This document shows positions 39,266 to 50,071 of a DNA stretch of 64,000 bases, one piece after another. Each line of letters opens with the position of its first letter. Positions within the stretch are counted from its first letter, which is position 1. The stretch comes from Mortierella alpina (taxonomy: Eukaryota > Mortierellomycota > Mortierellomycetes > Mortierellales > Mortierellaceae). The notes below the pieces were generated by a model. It made no database searches and was not told the origin of the DNA. It worked only from the letters and a program-made list of their open reading frames with translations. The DNA lies in contig JANATF010000003.1 in assembly GCA_029449245.1 (NCBI GenBank), positions 1,178,001-1,242,000 of the forward strand, read 5' to 3'. Position numbers and translations under genes: made by a program.

Positions 39266-39793
39266 TTTTTTTCAACGTACTCGAAGAGAAAGTTGCATCC
39301 ATCCATTGTCATCCATCATCGATCCTGTTTGATCCATCCTTGTGAACATCATCCTGATCGATTGATTGGTATCCAATTGGGACCTTTACTCTCAGTCCGT
39401 CATACTCTTGCTGTTGTTCCTGATCGTGAGGTTTCCTGCAGATATCAGTCTCTGATAGCAGAACCATAGCCGATCTTCCAGCATCGTAGTTTGATTCGCT
39501 CTGGCCTTTTCCTTTGCGAACAAACATTGTAAAACAACACTCGTTCTACTTGTGTTTGTGTTTGCGTTGGTAGTATCCTCGTACTGTAACAACTCCCAGT
39601 TGTGTACTGAGTGCTCCATCGCTGCCAGTGAGCTGATTAACGACGATTATTGTCCGTCTTAATCGTCCTGGCTTGATATTTCTCTGGGCCTTTTCCTAGA
39701 ACTGAAATATTGGATTTGTTAGGAGGAAGTCCCTAACAATCGTAGTTGATCTGTACATACTAGTTCGGTCAGCAATCCAATCTACCTTCCACT
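39266..39793 (+). other. B 5' leader, noncoding
   Basis: 528 bp with no convincing ORF. T-rich next to the LTR, repeated 'catccatc' motifs at about 39297..39330, and a small inverted repeat (ttgttagg...cctaacaa, about 39716..39740). Confidence 0.55.
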
Positions 39794-41182
39794 ATGACTG
39801 AAGACATCGACATGCAAGATGCTGCCGTTGCAGCACCCATCGTCTTCCGATCCGCACTGGCTCCAGTAATTGACAATCCAAGCATGATCCGGATTGAGTC
39901 CAGGGCTGAAGAGAAGCAGAGGGAGCTTGATGGATGGAAGCTTGAGTTGGAGAACAGTCGCGCCGATTGTGAGGAGGTATCGCAGCGCTACCAGGAGATT
40001 GCGAAGGTGGCCAGAGACGCAGCCAAAGCTTTAGCGAGCGTCGATCCGGCGCTTAATCCTGGGGAGCAGCAAGCTGGCGTCGCCGAGGTGAATCGCCGCA
40101 AGAAGGCTGTTATGGAGGAGTTGCAAGCGGCGAAGGAGGCCGTCCTGTTGGCGCAATCCTTTGTGACAGAGTTCACGGCGGAGTTGGCGAATCTGAGCGA
40201 GGCTTCCGTCTGCGATGACGTCTGGCAGGACGACAAGTCTGCGACGTCCGCTTCCTCTCGTTCCAAGTCCGGGCGGTATGCGTGCACTCCTGATACCAAC
40301 AATCCGTGGCACGCAGATATAGTGCGTTGCTTGAAGGAGAAGATGGTGCCGCTGGAGTCGGGGACAGGCAAGATTGACTTCAATGGCCTGGTTCCGAAGG
40401 TCTTCACCAACGCGCCATCTCTGGACGATATCGTGAAGAAGAAGGAAGGGGACTCCTCTGCCTTGCTCATCGTTCAAGGGATCCATCGTTTCCTGTCCGA
40501 GTTTCAAGAGTTTCATGAGACTCATCTGGGGCGACTGTTTCCGATCCTGGCAAGCGGCTACATGGCGGCTGCTTTCAGGGATGCTGGACTGCAAACGTCG
40601 CTGTTGAAGGATCCTCTGGTGAGCTGGGGGTCGGACCTTCCAACACAGTTGGATAGGTTGGAGCCTGAAGGGGACGACCTTGAGTACAACTATGGCATCA
40701 TAGACACTTGGGTTCCGGTCAAGATGGTGGTCCAGGAGCTGTTCAAGCTTGATCTGCTGAAGGCGGTTGCGATCCGGGGTTTGTTCAACTTAGCAACCAA
40801 CACCTTCACTGATGTGCATGCATATTGCACTAGAGTCGAGCTCTTGGTTGAGGCTTCTGGTCTCCGCGGCACGGTCCATGAGAAGCTCGTCGTCGAGTCG
40901 CTGTATGCGGGTCTGCCTGACGAGGGACAGCGGGCTGTCACAACGCTGTGGCCTGAAGTGACTAAGGTTCCTGGCGTTGATGCAGTGTTGGAGTGCATCC
41001 GCAACGCACGAGTTGCGTTCCCCGGAATTCGCACCAATTGGGTCGATTGGTTCCATATGCGTTTCAAGACCTTGTCAAACAAGAAGAGCGGCGCGAAGGC
41101 GGTTGAGAAGGATGATGTTCCTGACTCCCGCTCGCACAAGAAGCGTCCGCGCAAGGACAATGCTCCCGCTGTAAAGGACTGA
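39794..41182 (+). CDS. gag: Gag of element B (no zinc knuckle in frame)
   Basis: 462 residues. N-terminal coiled region with 'KQRELDGWKLELENSR', a capsid-like centre ('DTWVPVKMVVQELFKLDLLKA', 'AYCTRVELLVEASGL') and a basic end ('KKRPRKDNAP'). There is no CCHC motif before the TGA at 41180. A CX4CX4HX4C-like motif lies immediately downstream in the pol frame, so the nucleocapsid part is separated from capsid by the frame change. Confidence 0.85.
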   Translation: MTEDIDMQDAAVAAPIVFRSALAPVIDNPSMIRIESRAEEKQRELDGWKLELENSRADCEEVSQRYQEIAKVARDAAKALASVDPALNPGEQQAGVAEVNRRKKAVMEELQAAKEAVLLAQSFVTEFTAELANLSEASVCDDVWQDDKSATSASSRSKSGRYACTPDTNNPWHADIVRCLKEKMVPLESGTGKIDFNGLVPKVFTNAPSLDDIVKKKEGDSSALLIVQGIHRFLSEFQEFHETHLGRLFPILASGYMAAAFRDAGLQTSLLKDPLVSWGSDLPTQLDRLEPEGDDLEYNYGIIDTWVPVKMVVQELFKLDLLKAVAIRGLFNLATNTFTDVHAYCTRVELLVEASGLRGTVHEKLVVESLYAGLPDEGQRAVTTLWPEVTKVPGVDAVLECIRNARVAFPGIRTNWVDWFHMRFKTLSNKKSGAKAVEKDDVPDSRSHKKRPRKDNAPAVKD

Positions 41183-41762
41183 TGGCAAGTCGAGGAGGAA
41201 CACTTGCTCGAGCACGCACTGCAACTCGAAGTTCCATACTCCTGCCACATGCTTCACCATGCACCCTGAGCTTCGGAACGCTCCCAAGAGGTTCAAGGCG
41301 CAGTCGTCGGGTCCTGTTAGAGCGACGGCTTCGATGAGGCTAGAGCCCATCGCTGATGCTAAGGTTGCGGCTATGAAAGCATCTATGCATGAGATGAGAA
41401 AGAGTACGGTAACTGATAGATTAGAGGATGATATGAATTCTCTGTCGTTTAATACAGTGTCTGCTTTTTCCCAGTGTTTGGCTGAGCTCGATCGTGGTGA
41501 ACCTACAAAGTATTTGTGTGCTTTCAGAGGTCCTGCCGAGGGTGAAACTAGGCATGTCACCAAGTTCTATGTCAACGAAAAAGAACTGACTGCGTTAATT
41601 GATCCTGGTTCTACTCACACATACATCGATGCCGATATTGCGAGAGAAATGAACTTACGCATCGCCACTATGCCTGGTGATGTCAAAGGGTTTAGCGCCC
41701 AAAGTCGATCTAAGTACAGTATGACATGTGACAAAGTGGATGTTAGATGCAATGGACGTTCC
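41175..41762 (+). CDS. pol: B pol, block 1: zinc-knuckle-like motif and protease start
   Basis: The frame opens after a TAA at 41172 and overlaps gag by 8 bases (+1 relation); the first ATG is at 41259. It reads 'CSSTHCNSKFHTPATC' and 'MHPELR', then a linker and the protease motif 'LIDPGSTHTYID' (DPG). Cut at gttcc by C; continues at 47118. Confidence 0.85.
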
Positions 41763-41962
41763 TGTAACAGGAGTTGAGGGTGCATCGTAAGGGACAAGAA
41801 CAAGGGTAATGCCAAGCCGTAAGAGACTGGAACGCGACCATGCTTGGTCCCACACAAAGATAGATAAATAGATGGTTGCCCCCTCTGTAATAAGACCAGA
41901 CGATTCTCACCCAAGCTCCCCTGACCCCAGCCCCAGAACCCCCACTTGCTTTAGCTATTACA
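41763..41962 (+). repeat. Element C 5' LTR (200 bp)
   Basis: TGTAACAGGAG...GCTATTACA, followed at once by the TGGTAGCAAAG primer site (41963..41973). Confidence 0.95.
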
Positions 41963-42035
41963 TGGTAGCAAAGGCTCGTTACCTCGATCCACTGATATAA
42001 CATACTCACCTTGATAACCTCTGCCCCTAGCCATC

Positions 42036-43073
42036 ATGGCTGATCAACCCAGCTACACCAATGTTCCAACCACTGTTCCCACTGCCAACACCACCGCCAA
42101 CACACCTGCTCCCACCTTTTCGGTACTCCTACCCTCTTACAGATATCCAACCCCTGCCCCTTTCAACGGCGTGCGCGATGGATTTGCTTGCGAGGCATGG
42201 TTGACCACCGTACGCCGCTTCTTCCTTGGCGCAAACATCGCCGATGTGTCCCGCACGGTCACCGCCATCGCTTACCTTGGCTCCACCGGCCTACTCTGGT
42301 GGGATGGACAGTATCTGCCGGACTCCACTGACTGGTCCATTTTTGTCGAAGCCTTCCGCACCGAGTTCCGTCCCGCCGGTTTCTATGATCACATCCGCAC
42401 ATTGCTCTACTCCATCCGCATGACCTCGACCGTATCCGAATATGTTGGGAGGACGCGCCGATACCTAGCCGTCCTCTGCACACCGGAGATGCATGAGGAG
42501 GCTCGTAAAGTCATGGAGGATTCAGCCAAGACATGCTTCTTACAAGGTGCCCCTCTAAGTCTGCGACAAATGCTACTGAGCATGGGCATTAACCGTTCTG
42601 TCGCCCCTTCGATCCACGAACTCTGCCAAGCTGCTGAGCAATATGACCATGTTTACAACTTCACACCCGACAAAGGCCAGTCTCCTTCCACCAACCGCGC
42701 CGATACCAGCGCCCTCCAAATGGCTGCCGCCACCCAACTTTCCGCCGCTGATCCCAACGCCATGGAAGTGGACAACCTACTCCTCCATAACATCGAAACT
42801 ATCGTCCGCCGAGTGACCCTGAACGCTTTACGACAACAACCACCTCGCTCCAACAACCGACCCCACAACTTCCGAACCTACACTCGACAAAACAATCACC
42901 GACCCCCGCTACGCCCCCTTAGCGATACCGACCGCAGAAGCCTGATGGCCAGTGGCAGTTGCCTCCGTTGCCGCCAACAAGGACACATGGCGAGCGAGTG
43001 CCGTGTCAATGCCATTGAACACGCCCGCATCCCTCTCCCCGTGTCGGGAAACGCTCCCAGCGATCAAGATTAG
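42036..43073 (+). CDS. gag: Gag of element C
   Basis: 345 residues from an ATG in a strong context (atcATGG). Capsid-like core with 'LGSTGLLWWDG', 'FVEAFRTEFRPAGF' and 'YVGRTRRYLAVL'. Zinc knuckle 'CLRCRQQGHMASEC' near residues 310-323. Stop TAG at 43071..43073 within the frameshift hairpin loop. Confidence 0.94.
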   Translation: MADQPSYTNVPTTVPTANTTANTPAPTFSVLLPSYRYPTPAPFNGVRDGFACEAWLTTVRRFFLGANIADVSRTVTAIAYLGSTGLLWWDGQYLPDSTDWSIFVEAFRTEFRPAGFYDHIRTLLYSIRMTSTVSEYVGRTRRYLAVLCTPEMHEEARKVMEDSAKTCFLQGAPLSLRQMLLSMGINRSVAPSIHELCQAAEQYDHVYNFTPDKGQSPSTNRADTSALQMAAATQLSAADPNAMEVDNLLLHNIETIVRRVTLNALRQQPPRSNNRPHNFRTYTRQNNHRPPLRPLSDTDRRSLMASGSCLRCRQQGHMASECRVNAIEHARIPLPVSGNAPSDQD

Positions 43074-43090
43074 TCCAGAACTTGATCGCT
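43046..43090 (+). promoter_or_regulatory. -1 frameshift cassette of C (10-bp perfect stem)
   Basis: GGGAAAC at 43046..43052 in register, spacer gctccc, then AGCGATCAAG (43059..43068) pairing perfectly with CTTGATCGCT (43081..43090). The gag TAG is in the 12-nt loop. This is the clearest of the six. Confidence 0.9.
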
Positions 43091-46000
43091 GACACTCCTT
43101 CCCTTTCTCCTCTGGACAAGGGGAGTGAGCAACCGCCAGAGTTAAGTTGTCACCCCACACACCGCAATAAATTTACTGTTGCACAACACAACAAATCCCT
43201 TGTTGAAACTCGTCCTTCGCTCGCTCCCCCTCACGCCGTGCTCCATACCTCGAACACTGACCCTACCCCTGACTCCCTGACCCCGATTCCTCAACCTCGC
43301 TACGACCCTCGCTACGATCACCCCCTTCCCTCTAGGACGTCAGAGACAGTGGCCCTGGTCCCACCTATCTCTCTCGCATCGCTAGAATCCACCTACTCCA
43401 AAAGCAAACTGAAACGTATGCGCAAGCGTACGGTTCGTCTACAATCCTTCACACAGACTGTTGCCGAGCGCACTCTACTCACATTCATCGGCTCCATCAA
43501 TGGCCACCCCGCTCGCATCCTCATCGACGGAGGGGCTGAAGGCAATGTCATTAGCTCCTCCTTCCAACAACGACACTCTCTCCCCCGCCAAACCTGCTCA
43601 CCTGTCCCCATCATCCTCCCCGACGGCTCCTCTTCCATCACCCAACACACCGTTCCCATCCAACTTGCCCGCGACGCCTATACCGACAATCTGGAACCCC
43701 TCCTCTACCCGCTCAAAAAATACGACCTCATCCTCGGAAAGCCCTGGCTCACCGAAATCAATCCTCACATCAACTGGCGCACCAACGACCTCCATTTCGA
43801 CTTTCAGGGCACGAGCGTGCTTTGGACGTGTCGAGGGTTCGCTCCTTCATCCATCACCTCCAAGTCTCGCGGAGTGCTCCTCAGTCACATGCACTTTCAC
43901 GCTCTTACCGCTCAACCTGGCAGCGAGGTCTACCTCGCCCTCGTGAAAATAGCAAAACACACTCAACCCTCCCCAGACATTCCTGCGGATGTTCAACCCC
44001 TTCTCAAGGAGTTTGGCGACGTCTTCCCCGACACACTCCCCGACGGCCTCCCTCCAGACAGAGGTGACGCTATGAAGATCGAAACCGACCCCAACGCTGA
44101 CCCTCCGGTGCGACCTGTCATCCGCCTATCCATTGCGGAGCTGGATGAGCTCCGGAAACAGCTCGACGAATTACTACGCAAAGGATTTATCAAGCCTAGC
44201 ACATCGCCCTACGGTGCGCCGGTCCTCTTCGTCAAGAAGAAAGACGGCTCTCTACGGTTGTGTGTAGACTACCGAGGCCTAAACCGTATCACGCGCAAAA
44301 ACCGCCATCCATTGCCGCGCATCGACGAGCTTATCGATAGGTTCCGTGGAGCACGTTATTTCACCAAGCTCGATTTACTGTCTGGATACCATCAGCAACG
44401 CGTGTTTGAACCCCACACTTACAAGACCGCGTTCCGTTGCCGCTATGGCCACTTTGAATTTAATGTTGTTCCATTCGGTCTCACTAACGCCCCCGCCTCG
44501 TTCTCCAATATGATGCTCAAAGTATTCAACCCGGTCCTTGACAAATGGGTCGTCATATATCTTGACGACCTACTGATATACTCCAAAACCAAGGCTGACC
44601 ATCTCCGCCACTTGAGAAGCGTCCTATCCCTGCTCCGGAGCAACGGCCTCTACGTGAAATTGAGCAAGTGCTCGTTCATGCAAGAACAGACAGAATTCCT
44701 GGGCCACGTAATTTCCAAAGACGGCGTCCACACCAATGCCGGTCTCGTGAAGGCAATCACAGAGTGGCCGCGACCCAGCAAGCAAAAAGAAGTCCAGCAG
44801 TTTGTTGGTCTGGCCCAATTTTATCAGCAGTATATCGAAAATTTTGCTTCCATTGCTCTACCTCTGACAGCATTACTAGGAGAAGGCGTCCATTTTTCAT
44901 GGGATGATGCCACGGAACGCGCGTTTACTGATCTCAAAGACGCGATTAGCAAAGCGCCGGTTCTCAGGATCTTCGACCCCGATCTACCATCCACTGTGGA
45001 AACTGATGCCTCCGGATTTGCTATTGGCGCAGTGTTGTTCCAGACAGACTCGAATGGCGTGTCCAGGCCAGTTGCCTTCACCTCTCGGAAGCTCAATTCG
45101 GCCGAGAAAAACTACCCGACCCATGAGCAGGAGCTACTAGCAGTCGTCCACGCACTGAAAACTTGGCGATATTACCTTGACGGCTCCCACTTCATCGTGT
45201 ACACAGACCATGCCACGCTCCGACATTTCCCCACACAACCCAAATTGACGCGCCGACAGGCGAGATGGATGGAGCTCCTGCAGGAGTATGATTTCGATTT
45301 CAGATACAAGCGAGGAGCCGACAACATCGTCTCTGACGCCTTGTCGCGACGACCGGACCATCAAGATCCCCTGCCTTTGTCGCTCAACTCGTTAAACATC
45401 ACGCTAGACCCGGGCCTAAGGCAGCGCCTGATTGATAGTTACCCCGATGATCCCAAAATCGGTCCTATCTATCGAAGCTGCCTTCAGGGAAGTTGCCCAC
45501 CTCGTTATTTGCTACATGAAGGCCTCCTCTGTGTGATACGCCACAATCAGACCCTTGTATGCATACCTCAAAAAGCTGATATCCGCCTCTCCCTTCTACA
45601 CGATTCCCATGATTCTGCTATCTCCGGTCACTTGGGCTTCCAGAAAACATACGACCAGCTCCGACGCATTGTGTACTGGCCCCAGATCGTACGAGACACC
45701 AAAACATATGTCGAGACATGCGAAGGTTGTCAGCGCAACAAGCCCAGTCACCAGCGGCCTGCCGGACTTTTACAGCCCCTTGAGATACCGGCTCAGCGAT
45801 GGGAGACAGTGACCATGGACTTCATTGTCCAGCTCCCCAAGACACCTCGAGGCCACGATGCCATAACGGTCTTTGTAGACAAGCTATCAAAGCAGGTCCA
45901 CTTTGCCCCAAGCAAAACAACAGATACCGCTTCCGATGTGGCCCGCCTATTTTTCGACAACGTGTTCCGACTTCATGGTATGCCCACCACCATCGTGTCC

Positions 46001-46876
46001 GACCGCGACACCAAATTCACCAGCCGGTTTTGGAAGGAGCTTCACCGCCTACTCGATGTAAAGCTCGCTATGTCCACAGCGTTCCACCCGCAGACTGACG
46101 GCCAGACAGAGAGAGCGAACCAGACCCTGGAAGAAATACTACGTGCCTTCGTTGATCAAAAACAGACCAACTGGGATTTATTGCTGACTGCAGCCGAATT
46201 CGCCTACAACAACTCGATCAACGCCTCCACTGGATACTCGCCCTTCTTCTTGAACATGGGTTTTCACCCCAGGGTTCCGATGTCCCTCCTCCAATCGCAA
46301 ACAAGTTCAAATCCCAGCGTGCAAGCGTTCATCGAATCCCAAGGCGCCACTCTGTCTCTGGCACAAGACCAAATACAGCGAGCCCAAACACGACAAGCGC
46401 AGAACGCGGATACTCGCCGCCGAGACCACAACTTCGCCGTCGGAGACCAAGTGCTCCTCAACACTGATAATATCACCGTCGCAGCAACGAGAAATCAACC
46501 CACAAGGAAGCTACAACCTAGATTCATCGGTCCATATACAATCATTGAGCAGCACTCCCCGGTCTCGTTTCGGGTCGAGCTACCACCGTCCATGAAGATA
46601 CATGATGTCTTCCACGTCGATCGGTTCCGAGAATACAAACCTTCTCCAGAATCACTCGGACCCCGCGCACCATCACAACCACCTCCAGAGATCATCGACA
46701 ATGAGGAAGAGTATGAGGTAGAAACGATACTCGATCACCAGCACCGGAACCGACGAAAAGAATACCTAATCAAGTGGAAGGGATACTCAAGGGAACAGTC
46801 GACTTGGGAACCAGAGAGCAGCTTAACTCATTGCAAACAGATATTGAGCAAGTACAAGCGCGATCATGGCCTGTAA
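43052..46876 (+). CDS. pol: Pol of element C
   Basis: 1,274 residues from the slip. Protease 'LIDGGAEGNVIS' (DGG), RT 'YLDDLLIYS', RNase H 'ETDASGFAIGA' and 'YTDHATLRHF', integrase zinc site ending 'CEGCQRNK', DDE residues in 'MDFIVQLP', 'SDRDTKFTS' and 'QTERANQT', and chromodomain 'YLIKWKGYSREQSTWEP'. It ends 36 bp before the 3' LTR. Intact by eye; most similar to D. Confidence 0.95.
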   Translation, partial: RSQRSRLVQNLIADTPSLSPLDKGSEQPPELSCHPTHRNKFTVAQHNKSLVETRPSLAPPHAVLHTSNTDPTPDSLTPIPQPRYDPRYDHPLPSRTSETVALVPPISLASLESTYSKSKLKRMRKRTVRLQSFTQTVAERTLLTFIGSINGHPARILIDGGAEGNVISSSFQQRHSLPRQTCSPVPIILPDGSSSITQHTVPIQLARDAYTDNLEPLLYPLKKYDLILGKPWLTEINPHINWRTNDLHFDFQGTSVLWTCRGFAPSSITSKSRGVLLSHMHFHALTAQPGSEVYLALVKIAKHTQPSPDIPADVQPLLKEFGDVFPDTLPDGLPPDRGDAMKIETDPNADPPVRPVIRLSIAELDELRKQLDELLRKGFIKPSTSPYGAPVLFVKKKDGSLRLCVDYRGLNRITRKNRHPLPRIDELIDRFRGARYFTKLDLLSGYHQQRVFEPHTYKTAFRCRYGHFEFNVVPFGLTNAPASFSNMMLKVFNPVLDKWVVIYLDDLLIYSKTKADHLRHLRSVLSLLRSNGLYVKLSKCSFMQEQTEFLGHVISKDGVHTNAGLVKAITEWPRPSKQKEVQQFVGLAQFYQQYIENFASIALPLTALLGEGVHFSWDDATERAFTDLKDAISKAPVLRIFDPDLPSTVETDASGFAIGAVLFQTDSNGVSRPVAFTSRKLNSAEKNYPTHEQELLAVVHALKTWRYYLDGSHFIVYTDHATLRHFPTQPKLTRRQARWMELLQEYDFDFRYKRGADNIVSDALSRRPDHQDPLPLSLNSLNITLDPGLRQRLIDSYPDDPKIGPIYRSCLQGSCPPRYLLHEGLLCVIRHNQTLVCIPQKADIRLSLLHDSHDSAISGHLGFQKTYDQLRRIVYWPQIVRDTKTYVETCEGCQRNKPSHQRPAGLLQPLEIPAQRWETVTMDFIVQLPKTPRGHDAITVFVDKLSKQVHFAPSKTTDTASDVARLFFDNVFRLHGMPTTIVSDRDTKFTSRFWKELHRLLDVKLAMSTAFHPQTDGQTERANQTLEEILRAFVDQKQTNWDLLLTAAEFAYNNSINASTGYSPFFLNMGFHPRVPMSLLQSQTSSNPSVQAFIESQGATLSLAQDQIQRAQTRQAQNADTRRRDHNFAVGDQVLLNTDNITVAATRNQPTRKLQPRFIGPYTIIEQHSPVSFRVELPPSMKIHDVFHVDRFREYKPSPESLGPRAPSQPPPEIIDNEEEYEVETILDHQHRNRRKEYLIKWKGYSREQSTWEPESSLTHCKQILSKYKRDHGL

Positions 46877-46912
46877 TTTTTTTTTCGCGATCCTTTTTTT
46901 AACATGGGAAGG

Positions 46913-47112
46913 TGTAACAGGAGTTGAGGGTGCATCGTAAGGGACAAGAACAAGGGTAATGCCAAGCCGTAAGAGACTGGAACGCGACCATGCTTGGTCC
47001 CACACAAAGATAGATAAATAGATGGTTGCCCCCTCTGTAATAAGACCAGACGATTCTCACCCAAGCTCCCCTGACCCCAGCCCCAGAACCCCCACTTGCT
47101 TTAGCTATTACA
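46913..47112 (+). repeat. Element C 3' LTR (200 bp)
   Basis: Appears identical to the 5' LTR. GGGAAGG precedes it. Confidence 0.95.
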
Positions 47113-47117
47113 GTTCC

Positions 47118-47824
47118 TTGCAATGCCACCTTGCCGTCATGGACGATCTGGACTATTATGATTGCATCATAGGAATGGATTTGTTTTCCCGTTTTGGCTA
47201 TTATCTTGGAGGTTCGACAGATATCAAGCCTAAAGATAATCGCCTTCCCGATGTATGGGTATATGATGAAGACAAGCCCTCCATCATTCCTGATACTGCT
47301 CCTGCTGCTGAAGCCAGTGAGCAGTTCAAGAGTGATCAAGAACTGTTTCTGAGTGAAATACAGCCATTGTTGGATGAAAACTCCGCTATTGATCCCAAAA
47401 GCTTCTGCGATCTGGACATCATGCGGGTTGAGTTGAAAGTTCCTGATGATTGTCGTATCCACGTCAGATCCCGTGATTTCCATGCACAGACAGCAAAGGA
47501 GGAGGTTCATTCTCAAATCCTTAAATGGTGGGATAGTGGGGTTATCCTACCTGCGCCGAAAGGCAACCCATTTAATAATTCGTTGACGCTTGCTGCACGA
47601 CGTGACCTAGAAGGCAATGCTTTAAAATACAGAGTCTGTTTAGATCCTAGAGTCCTCAATAAGCAACTGCTAGACACGGATACATTCCAGCTGCCGCTCA
47701 TCTCAGACATCCTGCAGAAGACGGCTGGACACGAGTTCTTCTCGACTATTGATTTGTCGCAAGCTTACCATCGATTGCCGTTGGCTGCAGACAGTCAAAA
47801 GTATACTGCTTTCACATATGATGG
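47118..47824 (+). CDS. pol: B pol, block 2: protease end and first half of RT
   Basis: Continues block 1 in frame. The protease end has 'CIIGMDLFSRFGYYLGG'; the RT start has 'WWDSGVILPAPKGNPFNNSL', 'YRVCLDPRVLNKQL' and 'STIDLSQAYHRLP', closely parallel to Y. Cut at gatgg by solo LTR S. Confidence 0.88.
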
Positions 47825-48158
47825 TGTCGCGTGCCGCGAGCACAGACAGCAACCGCACCCTCCTCTGTGTCTGATTGCGAGTTGCCAAACACCTTAAGTC
47901 GGGCTGTTGTCCTTGTGTTACCCAATGTCCTTTCTTATGGCTCGACCCATGACCATGGCGCGCCCCGCCGCAGCTGCATTATTTAGTATATAGGTTCTGT
48001 CGCCCCGCCTCTGTTCTGATCACTATCTGTTAACTTGAATAAACACCTCTTCTGTCCGGCTCCATCTGCCCCACACACCCCTCAATACACCCCATTCCCT
48101 CCTGCCTAAGCTACCGTAGAAGGTCTAATCCGCCTGGGAGCAATCGAGGATCACGACA
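47825..48158 (+). repeat. Solo LTR S (334 bp), TSD gatgg
   Basis: TGTCGCGTGCC...GATCACGACA with gatgg at 47820..47824 and 48159..48163. Ends and a 'tttagtatata' box resemble F LTRs, so probably a distant F relative. The RT frame closes without it. Confidence 0.92.
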
Positions 48159-48163
48159 GATGG

Positions 48164-49785
48164 AAAGCAGTACATGTTCGCCAGGGCTCCCTTTGGATTA
48201 AAGCCCATGACCAGCATCTTCCAAAGGGGCATGGTCTACATGTTTGGTGACCTGTCCTTTGTCTGCATCTACGTTGACGACATTGTCATCTACTCGCGGA
48301 AGAAGGAAGAGCACCTACAACATGTAAAGATTGTACTTGATCGGTTAACAAAAGCCAAACTTATTGTCAATCGCGACAAGTGCCACTTTATGAGAACCGA
48401 GATTGTGCTTCTCGGCTTTGTGATTGACAGACATGGAAGAAGGATTAATCCTGAGAAAGTTGCCAATGTCAAATCATGGATGCCACCTACCAATGGTAAA
48501 GGAGTGCAGAGATACACTGGTATGTTCAACTATTTCTCTGAGTACATTCCACTGTACGGTACACTCGCTGCGCCATTGAACAGGCTCAAAAACGTCAAGG
48601 GCGTCTTTGTCCTGAACGATCTTGAGTTGCGGTGTTTTGAAAAGATCAAGGAGCTCATTGTGCTCGCTCCTGTCTTGTCATTTCCGAACTTCAAGATCGC
48701 CTTTTATATTGCCACTGATGCGTCCAATGTTGGTATTGGAGTTGTTCTCTATCAGTTACCAGATGGAGAGGGTGGAAAGGTCAATTACATTTCGTTCATG
48801 GCTAGGTCTTTGCAAGACCATGAGCGTCGTTACCCAGCGTATAAGAAAGAACTCTTGGCGATCATTTACGCTCTCAAGAAGTTTCATTATTATATTGCTG
48901 GAAGACACTTTACTCTGTTCACTGATCACAAACCTCTTACCTTCTTGCAAGATCAAGAGAAGTTGACCAACATTATAGCAGAGTGGAAGGACACTCTTTT
49001 TAGCTATGATTTCACGCTGATTCATAGACCCGGTATCCTGAATATCATTCCTGATGCTCTTTCTAGGGCGTTTCCTGAAGAGTTGTGGAGCAAGGATAAA
49101 GAAGATAACTTTAGGGTTGGTACTAGAAAGACGTCTGCCACCACTCGTTCGTCTGATAGAGAACAGATTCATTCTGCAGATTTCGCTCTTCAAATGGCTG
49201 AAACGGGAACAATTCGTTTGGCGGAGGGTATTCAGATAGATGACCGCATGGATGTGGACGAATTACCTTTCGTTCATCATGCACTCGATCCTGAAAATCG
49301 CCATGTTGTTCCTGTGGCTCAACGTAGCCGCCTGTTGAAAGAGGTCCACTCTTTTGGTCACCTCGGCGCATCCGCCATGGTGAAGACCATTCAACAGGAC
49401 AGCAAGACGTGGCCTAAGTTGAAAGAGGATTGTGTTAAATGGGTGAAAGCATGTTCATCCTGTCAGCGATACAATATTGCAAGAAAGGGCTATCATCCTT
49501 TGAAAGCTATTCATGCTGAGTTACCTGGTGAGCATCTGGCCATTGACCTGGCACAGTTCCCAGTGAGCTCCAGCGGACATGAGTACGCTTTGCTCGTAGT
49601 AGACGTCTGCACCAGATTCGTCTTCTTATATCCGTTAAGGAACAAAGAAGCTAAATCAGTTGCTACATGTCTCTTTCGGCTCTTCTGTGACATTGGTTTC
49701 CCTAAGATCATTCAAAGTGATAACGGATCAGAATTTGTCAACAGTATCATATCCGAATTGACCAAGACGTTGAGCGTTGACCATC
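48164..49785 (+). CDS. pol: B pol, block 3: RT end, RNase H, integrase start
   Basis: RT motif 'YVDDIVIYS', RNase H 'ATDASNVGIGV' and 'FTDHKPLTFL', integrase zinc site ending 'CSSCQRYN', 'IDLAQFPVS' and 'QSDNGSEFVN' (first two DDE residues). Cut at ccatc by D; the third catalytic residue is in block 4. The frame is open throughout. Confidence 0.9.
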
Positions 49786-49885
49786 TGTAACAGTAGTGTC
49801 CAGTCACAACGACTATATAGAGTAGAGTAGTACGATACCTGTAAATACATTCCTTTTCCACCTACTTGACCTGACCCCTACTACA
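49786..49885 (+). repeat. Element D 5' LTR (100 bp)
   Basis: TGTAACAGTAG...CCCTACTACA, then primer site TGGTAGCAAAG (49886..49896). A 'gactatatagag' TATA-like box lies about 25 bp from the start. Confidence 0.95.
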
Positions 49886-50071
49886 TGGTAGCAAAGTAAC
49901 TTCGATCCACCAGACCCCAGACCCCAGACCCCAGACCCAGACACTTGCCCTCTCCCCTTCCCTGACCCAGATCCTGACCCATCACTACACCCAGAACCCC
50001 TGACTACCGCCACCATTGACCCTGAATATCACGACCTTGACTACCTCTGCAACGCCTTCGCCACCTTGAAC

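Larger units (their letters stand above)
41763..47112 (+). mobile_element. Element C: intact gypsy chromovirus, TSD gttcc
   Basis: 5,350 bp with 200-bp LTRs that look identical. gttcc lies at 41758..41762 and 47113..47117. Same family group as A, D and E: shared primer site, frameshift cassette and GGGAAGG purine tract. Inserted in the protease of B. Confidence 0.95.

Noticed and set aside
40031-40594. Long minus-strand ORF (187 aa) opposite B gag
   Set aside because: Antisense shadow of a clear gag frame; no motif.
42036-46876. Possible envelope gene making C or its relatives retrovirus-like
   Set aside because: No ORF remains between pol and the 3' LTR in any gypsy element here.
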